The position numbers and the translations under genes were made by a program. The notes below the pieces were generated by a model. It was given only the letters and a program-made list of their open reading frames with translations, was not told where the DNA came from and ran no database searches. From Linyphia triangularis (Eukaryota > Arthropoda > Arachnida > Araneae > Linyphiidae): 64,000 nt of DNA. Location of the stretch: assembly GCA_963978545.1 (NCBI GenBank), contig OZ021723.1, positions 6,782,124 through 6,846,123 on the forward strand, read 5' to 3'. Positions within the stretch are counted from its first letter, which is position 1. Every line of letters starts with the position of its first letter. This document shows, one piece after another, positions 61,975-64,000 of this stretch.

Positions 61975-62335
61975 ATACCCATAAATCTTGGTTATCTAGT
62001 TTTGTTTCCAAATATGATTACTTCGATTTTTATAAAAAAAATACTTTCATTTATATTTCAAAGGTGCTATTTTGTAAAGAGAAATTTCCTATTGATCGAA
62101 TAAAAATCTTAAATAAGCTTATTTATAATATATTTTTCCATTTAGTGATAAACGTCTAAATAGTTCAATTAAAAAAAAAAAAATATGCAACATCCATAAA
62201 GCTTGGTTTATCGAGTTTTGTTTCAAAATCTGATTACTTCGAATTTTATCAAAGAAACATAAAATACCACCTTTGAAATATAAATGAATGTAAAGAGAAA
62301 TTTGGTATTGATCGAATAAAAATGTAAGTAATGAA
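61975..62335. repeat. Duplicated ~150-bp segment with a ~30-bp inversion
   Basis: Copy 1 (about 61978-62112) and copy 2 (about 62196-62325) share CATAAA-CTTGGTT, GAGTTTTGTTTC (TAG in copy 1), GATTACTTCGA, GTAAAGAGAAATTT and TATTGATCGAATAAAAAT in the same order. Between them, 62043-62073 in copy 1 matches the reverse complement of 62261-62289 in copy 2. Confidence 0.88.
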
Positions 62336-63240
62336 TAGTTCACACGCTACATGAAAAGTATTGAAATGGTAATAATAAGGACCACATCATTCGGTAAATA
62401 TTCTGGTCATAAAATATTTTCGTGATGGGAAAAAACAAGAGCGTATTTATAAATGGGATTCTGATTACTTTATTTATGATAAAATAATCTCTTGAAGAAA
62501 AGTTGAAAAATTATTATTCCTGTAGGAATTCAAATGGTAGAACAAAGATGCACAAAATAATCCAAGTAATAATTTTCAGAACTTTTGCATATGAACATCT
62601 AAAAAGCTTGATAATTATTACTTGAATTATTTTCAATATTGGCATCCACTATTTAAATTCCACTAAGAATAGCATTTTTTTATTATTTATTTTTATTTTC
62701 AAATTGTACTCAATTCACGCTTGCTGATTTTTAAACAATTCTAAGGGCAAATAAAAATTTAACCTGATTAATTTAATTTAAAGTTTACTTAAAGTGAAAT
62801 TAGTTTTTAAAATACTTCAGCCAATTTGCTTTTATGGTTCAAAATTCCTTATTTTAAAAACCTTATTTAATAAAATATTTGTATTATTTTAAAGATTGTT
62901 GTTGGCTTACTTTATGTTTATTTACCTATATTACGTATTTCTTTTGTCGAGTAAAATTCTTTCTTAAATAAAAAAAAAAAAAAAAAATACTTTATCATTA
63001 GATAGGCATTTATTATTACTAAATATTTTCTTTTTGAAGCAAACCGTACTAGTTTTTATCATAGCATACTTCTTACAGATCATAATACGCTAAAAATACT
63101 AACAATGCTGATATAAATATCAATCATATACATTATTTGAGTAAGGTATTTTTTGCATGACCTTCTCTTTTCTATTTTTATGCAAAACCAAAATTGATAA
63201 ATGATATATTAATTTAAAGGGCATTATCTCACTTTTGACG
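62336..63240. other. AT-rich non-coding DNA
   Basis: A short inverted repeat (AATAATCCAAGTAATAATT near 62560 with AATTATTACTTGAATTATT near 62613) is visible. No gene was recognised. Confidence 0.5.
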
Positions 63241-63345
63241 AATATTTTATTTATAATGGACAATTCCGGAATTTTTGAAATTTTTTTTTATTCAATTCAA
63301 AATGTTTCGAAAAGGCCATAAACAGAAAAATTTCTGTTCCATGCA

Positions 63346-63380
<35 letters not shown>

Positions 63381-63718
63381 CAATCAAAGTTTCCCTGTTA
63401 CACGTTGGCGAGAAAACGATTCATTCTGCTGGAATTGAATGTGACGTCAAAGCTTCCCAAAAATCTTGGCTTGAAATTTTTTGCAGCGGAAAACAGTTTC
63501 GAAAAGTTTCTCACAAATCGCGCCAACCTGTACTGGATATGGCAATGGTCTACCAACGCCAACTATTTGGCAGAAACCTCACGATAGCCATAGAAACTGA
63601 AGGAAGCTTTGACGTCACGGATTTTGTTGAGTGTTTTGATCGGACTGATTTTGGCTCGGTTTTAAGGCATTTACTTTTCTTAATATTTAAATATCTGATT
63701 TTTTAAAAAAAACCACCT
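63241..63718. other. GC-richer segment, possible old repeat
   Basis: Two overlapping plus-strand frames cross 63390-63700 downstream of a poly-A run (63350-63378). Neither shows a known motif and the region adjoins a satellite-like unit, so a transposon remnant is more likely than a gene. Confidence 0.35.
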
Positions 63719-63808
63719 ATTGTTTAAATATTTGGAATCAGAAAGAAATTCTTCATAAATATAAACTAATTTCACACGTTTTTTAAAAATGTGGGAATCG
63801 TCCATTGC
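63719..63808 (+). repeat. Diverged single copy of part of the 183-bp satellite unit
   Basis: TATTTGGAATCAGAAAGAAA, TTCTT-ATAAATAT-AACTAATTTCAC, CGTTTT...AAAATG-GGGAAT and a following CCAT correspond in order to the satellite unit (for example 36984-37058). It is a lone, diverged copy more than 23 kb from the array. Confidence 0.82.
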
Positions 63809-64000
63809 ACCTTGTGTTTTTCATTTGAAAATCAAGGTTAAAAATAACAAAGTAAAAAAATTGAAATTTATGCTAATGTACATTGGACGGCAGGACTATA
63901 GGAAAGAGAAAATAACAGTTTAAGCACTTTAAGGAAGCCTAAGAAATATTTCCTCTCTAGGTAATAAAATACAATATTAATTACAATATTAATAAAATAC
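63809..64000. other. AT-rich non-coding DNA to the window end
   Basis: Nothing recognisable. Confidence 0.5.

Noticed and set aside
63275..63706. 143-codon plus-strand frame near the window end
   Set aside because: Its start is separated from the rest by a poly-A-encoded Lys run, a second frame overlaps it, and it abuts a satellite-derived repeat; no motif was recognised.

Overview
This window looks like repeat-dominated, intergenic or deeply intronic DNA from an animal nuclear genome, most likely an arthropod and plausibly a spider. That is inferred from the AT-rich base composition, a BEL/Pao retroelement, a THAP/P-element-type transposase and several tRNA-derived SINE families; no host gene confirms it. 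I found no intact host protein-coding gene, rRNA, functional tRNA or CRISPR array. The longest open frames are simple-sequence translations, satellite translations or broken pieces of transposable elements.

Layout. 0-5 kb: a 0.48-kb tandem duplication, pieces of a composite SINE-like family (D), a degenerate TCA/ATT-rich tandem repeat and a multi-headed tRNA-derived SINE (B). 5-9 kb: mostly low-copy AT-rich DNA with a possible conserved non-coding block near 6.7-7.3 kb. 9-20 kb: a TTAA-flanked foldback element, a tandem hairpin array, four copies of SINE family A, two copies of SINE C (one at 8 kb), a pogo/Tigger-like MITE and a 359-bp higher-order tandem repeat. 20-32 kb: a 64-bp minisatellite built from 16-bp subunits, more SINEs and two foldback elements. 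32-41.5 kb: a 3.6-kb TTAA-flanked element holding an 800-bp foldback, then about 20 copies of a 183-bp satellite embedded in a dispersed repeat, then a long (CA)n. 41.6-49.6 kb: a nested transposon complex, in which a decayed BEL/Pao retroelement was hit by a tandem-armed MITE, a SINE and a P-element-like transposon, itself hit by another SINE. 49.8-54.7 kb: a 57-bp satellite with 171-bp and larger higher-order organisation. 55-64 kb: a perfect 52-bp-arm hairpin, a second TTAA foldback copy, a 229-bp tandem hairpin array, a CR1-like LINE remnant split by a solo LTR, long AAAT and AT microsatellites, and a duplicated segment with a roughly 30-bp inversion.

The parts do not form a pathway. What the window shows is genome dynamics: target-site duplications let several insertions be ordered, and at least four satellite-like arrays appear to have grown from, or to contain, inverted-repeat elements. 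All identity judgements were made by eye.
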